The notes below the pieces were generated by a model. The model searched no databases and was not told the DNA's origin. It saw only the letters and a program-made list of their open reading frames with translations. A stretch of 14,401 nt of DNA from Pseudomonadota bacterium (GTDB lineage Bacteria; Pseudomonadota; Gammaproteobacteria; Burkholderiales; Burkholderiaceae_B), in the NCBI GenBank assembly GCA_023388835.1, contig JAEWFK010000098.1, forward strand, positions 1 to 14,401, written 5' to 3'. Positions 12,778 to 14,401 of this stretch are shown piece by piece. A program made the position numbers and the translations under genes. Within the stretch, counting starts at the first letter, position 1, and each line of letters opens with the position of its first letter.

Positions 12778-14401
12778 TTACCCGCGGCGGCGACGCCGGA
12801 CATTGCGAGCGGCTGGAGTCGGCGGGCATACACCCTTTGCTGGCCCGCCTATGGGCCGCTCGCGGTATCGACGACCCCGCCCACGCGCAGCCCACCTGGG
12901 CCGCGATGATTCCGCCGCCCCAGCTCACCCATGCGGAACGCGCGGCCGCCCTGCTGGCCGACGCCATCGCGGCGCGCCAGCACATGCTGGTGGTAGCGGA
13001 CTACGATTGCGACGGCGCGACGGCGTGCGCGGTCGCGCTGCGAGCCTTGCGGCGCATGGGCGCCATCGTGGAGTTCCTGGTTCCGGACCGTTTTGAAACG
13101 GGCTACGGCTTGTCGCCCGCCGTGGTTGAACTGGCTTTGCGACACCCTGCGGGCAGACCCGATCTGCTGATCACGGTAGATAACGGGATCGCCAGCGTCG
13201 ACGGCGTGGAAGCGGCCAGACAGGCGGGCATGGAAGTCATCATTACCGACCATCATCTGCCCGGCGACACCCTTCCGCAAGCGTTGGCCATTGTCAATCC
13301 AAACCAGCCTGATTGCGGTTTTCCTTCCAAGCACTTGGCCGGCGTGGGCGTGATCTTCTACCTCATGCTCGCCCTGAGGGCAGAATTGAGGCGGCGTGGC
13401 GCCTTTACGGATGAAGGTCCGCGCCTGGACGACCTCTCCGATCTGGTTGCCCTGGGTACCGTCGCCGATGTGGTGCGGCTCGACGCCAACAACCGTCTAC
13501 TCGTCACTCAGGGTCTGCAGCGCATGCGCAAAGGGCGCATGCAGGCGGGAGTCCGAGCCCTGTTTACCGCAGCTTCACGCGATCCCCGCAACGCGACCGC
13601 CTTTGACCTCGGTTTTGCGCTGGGGCCTAGAATCAACGCCGCCGGCCGCCTGGCCGACATGAGCCTGGGCATACATTGCCTGCTGACCGACGATCCCAAG
13701 CGAGCGCACGCGCTCGCCCAGCAGCTGGATGCCATCAACGAGGAACGCCGCGGCATTGAGCTGGCCATGCGCGAGGAGGCCATGAACGTACTCACGCATG
13801 AGGCGCCGGCCCGTGCGGCCAGCGTCTGCGTATATCACCCGGAATGGCACCAGGGCGTGGTCGGCCTGGTGGCTTCACGCCTGAAGGAAACCTACTGGCG
13901 GCCCGCCCTGGCCTTTGCCCGCTGCGACGATGGCACTCTGCGCGGTTCCGGCCGCTCGGTGCCGGACGTTCACCTGCGCGACGTGCTCGACCTGGTATCG
14001 AAACGGCACCCAGGCATTATTCTGAAGTTTGGCGGTCATGCCATGGCGGCCGGCCTCACATTGTCCGAAGGCGCCTACCCCATTTTTGTGGAAGGCTTCG
14101 ACGCGGCCGTGCGGGAATTATCGGGCGCCGACCGCTTCGATCCCATCATAGAAACAGACGGTTCGCTGGAACCGGATTTCGCCACGATCGAGGTTGCCGG
14201 CCTGCTCCAGGAACAGGTGTGGGGATCCGGCTTTCCCGCTCCTGTCTTTCGAGATACCTTCCGCGTGCTCCACCAGCGGCTGCTCAAGGGCAAGCACATG
14301 AAGCTGTTCCTGCAACGGGGCGCGCAGCGCTTCGACGCCATCTGGTTCAACCACTCGGAAACCCTTCCCGAACACGCCGAACTCGCCTACCGCCTGGATC
14401 G
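12747..14401 (+). CDS. recJ: Single-stranded-DNA-specific exonuclease RecJ (C terminus cut by window edge)
   Basis: RecJ is a 5'-3' single-strand DNA exonuclease acting in RecF-pathway recombination and in base-excision and mismatch repair. The open frame has no stop and gives 551 residues before the right edge. Full RecJ is about 570-580, so only the end of the OB-fold domain is missing. DHH-family motifs are intact: ADYDCDGAT (84-92, DxDxDG), DNGI (145-148), TDHHLPGD (167-174) and NPNQPDCG. The DHHA1 domain shows GPRINAAGR, HQGVVGLVASRLKE, GSGRS and FGGHAMAAG (428-436). The OB-like part follows (HMKLFLQRGAQRFDAIWFN). ATG 12747 has AGGTGG nine bases upstream. ATG 12756 (MVVRPQLITR) is an equally possible start. 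Both lie within the RpfE-like gene, so translation is likely coupled. Confidence 0.94.
   Translation, partial: MEAMVVRPQLITRGGDAGHCERLESAGIHPLLARLWAARGIDDPAHAQPTWAAMIPPPQLTHAERAAALLADAIAARQHMLVVADYDCDGATACAVALRALRRMGAIVEFLVPDRFETGYGLSPAVVELALRHPAGRPDLLITVDNGIASVDGVEAARQAGMEVIITDHHLPGDTLPQALAIVNPNQPDCGFPSKHLAGVGVIFYLMLALRAELRRRGAFTDEGPRLDDLSDLVALGTVADVVRLDANNRLLVTQGLQRMRKGRMQAGVRALFTAASRDPRNATAFDLGFALGPRINAAGRLADMSLGIHCLLTDDPKRAHALAQQLDAINEERRGIELAMREEAMNVLTHEAPARAASVCVYHPEWHQGVVGLVASRLKETYWRPALAFARCDDGTLRGSGRSVPDVHLRDVLDLVSKRHPGIILKFGGHAMAAGLTLSEGAYPIFVEGFDAAVRELSGADRFDPIIETDGSLEPDFATIEVAGLLQEQVWGSGFPAPVFRDTFRVLHQRLLKGKHMKLFLQRGAQRFDAIWFNHSETLPEHAELAYRLD

Overview
The window looks like the chromosome of a GC-rich betaproteobacterium of the order Burkholderiales, most likely Alcaligenaceae (Bordetella/Achromobacter/Pusillimonas-like). 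The evidence is the high-GC codon use, a Bug-type tripartite tricarboxylate solute receptor, a single LolC/E-type permease paired with LolD, and an RpfE-like protein next to recJ. Genes cover nearly the whole window. There is no RNA gene, insertion sequence, CRISPR array or prophage, and no gene-free stretch reaches 300 bases.

Layout. (1) 1-2643, minus strand: a branched-chain 2-oxoacid dehydrogenase (bkd) operon, with E1-alpha, E1-beta and the first 77 residues of the lipoyl-bearing E2, which runs off the left edge. The leader in front of E1-alpha (2644-2854) holds a good sigma-54 type -24/-12 element and an inverted repeat about 120 bases upstream of the expected start point. (2) 2855-5377, minus: a full-length ComEC/Rec2 DNA-uptake channel. 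(3) 5549-8947: a small accessory-looking catabolic module. A MarR regulator (minus) is divergent from an apparent operon of a PhzS-like FAD monooxygenase, a DUF3237 protein and a periplasmic Bug receptor. A perfect 19-bp palindrome lies between the divergent genes and is the obvious operator. (4) 8940-11790, minus: housekeeping genes tatD, lolD and lolC/E. (5) 11824-14401, plus: an RpfE-like protein overlapping recJ, which runs off the right edge about 20-30 residues short of its end.

How the genes work together. The bkd genes encode subunits of one complex that oxidatively decarboxylates the 2-oxoacids of Val, Leu and Ile. LolD and LolC/E form the lipoprotein-releasing ABC transporter. The MarR/monooxygenase/DUF3237/Bug set reads as a self-contained 'sense, capture and hydroxylate a small (probably aromatic) acid' unit whose substrate cannot be read from sequence. 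It is the best candidate here for an undescribed pathway. It lies between tatD and comEC, and its operon is transcribed against both of them.
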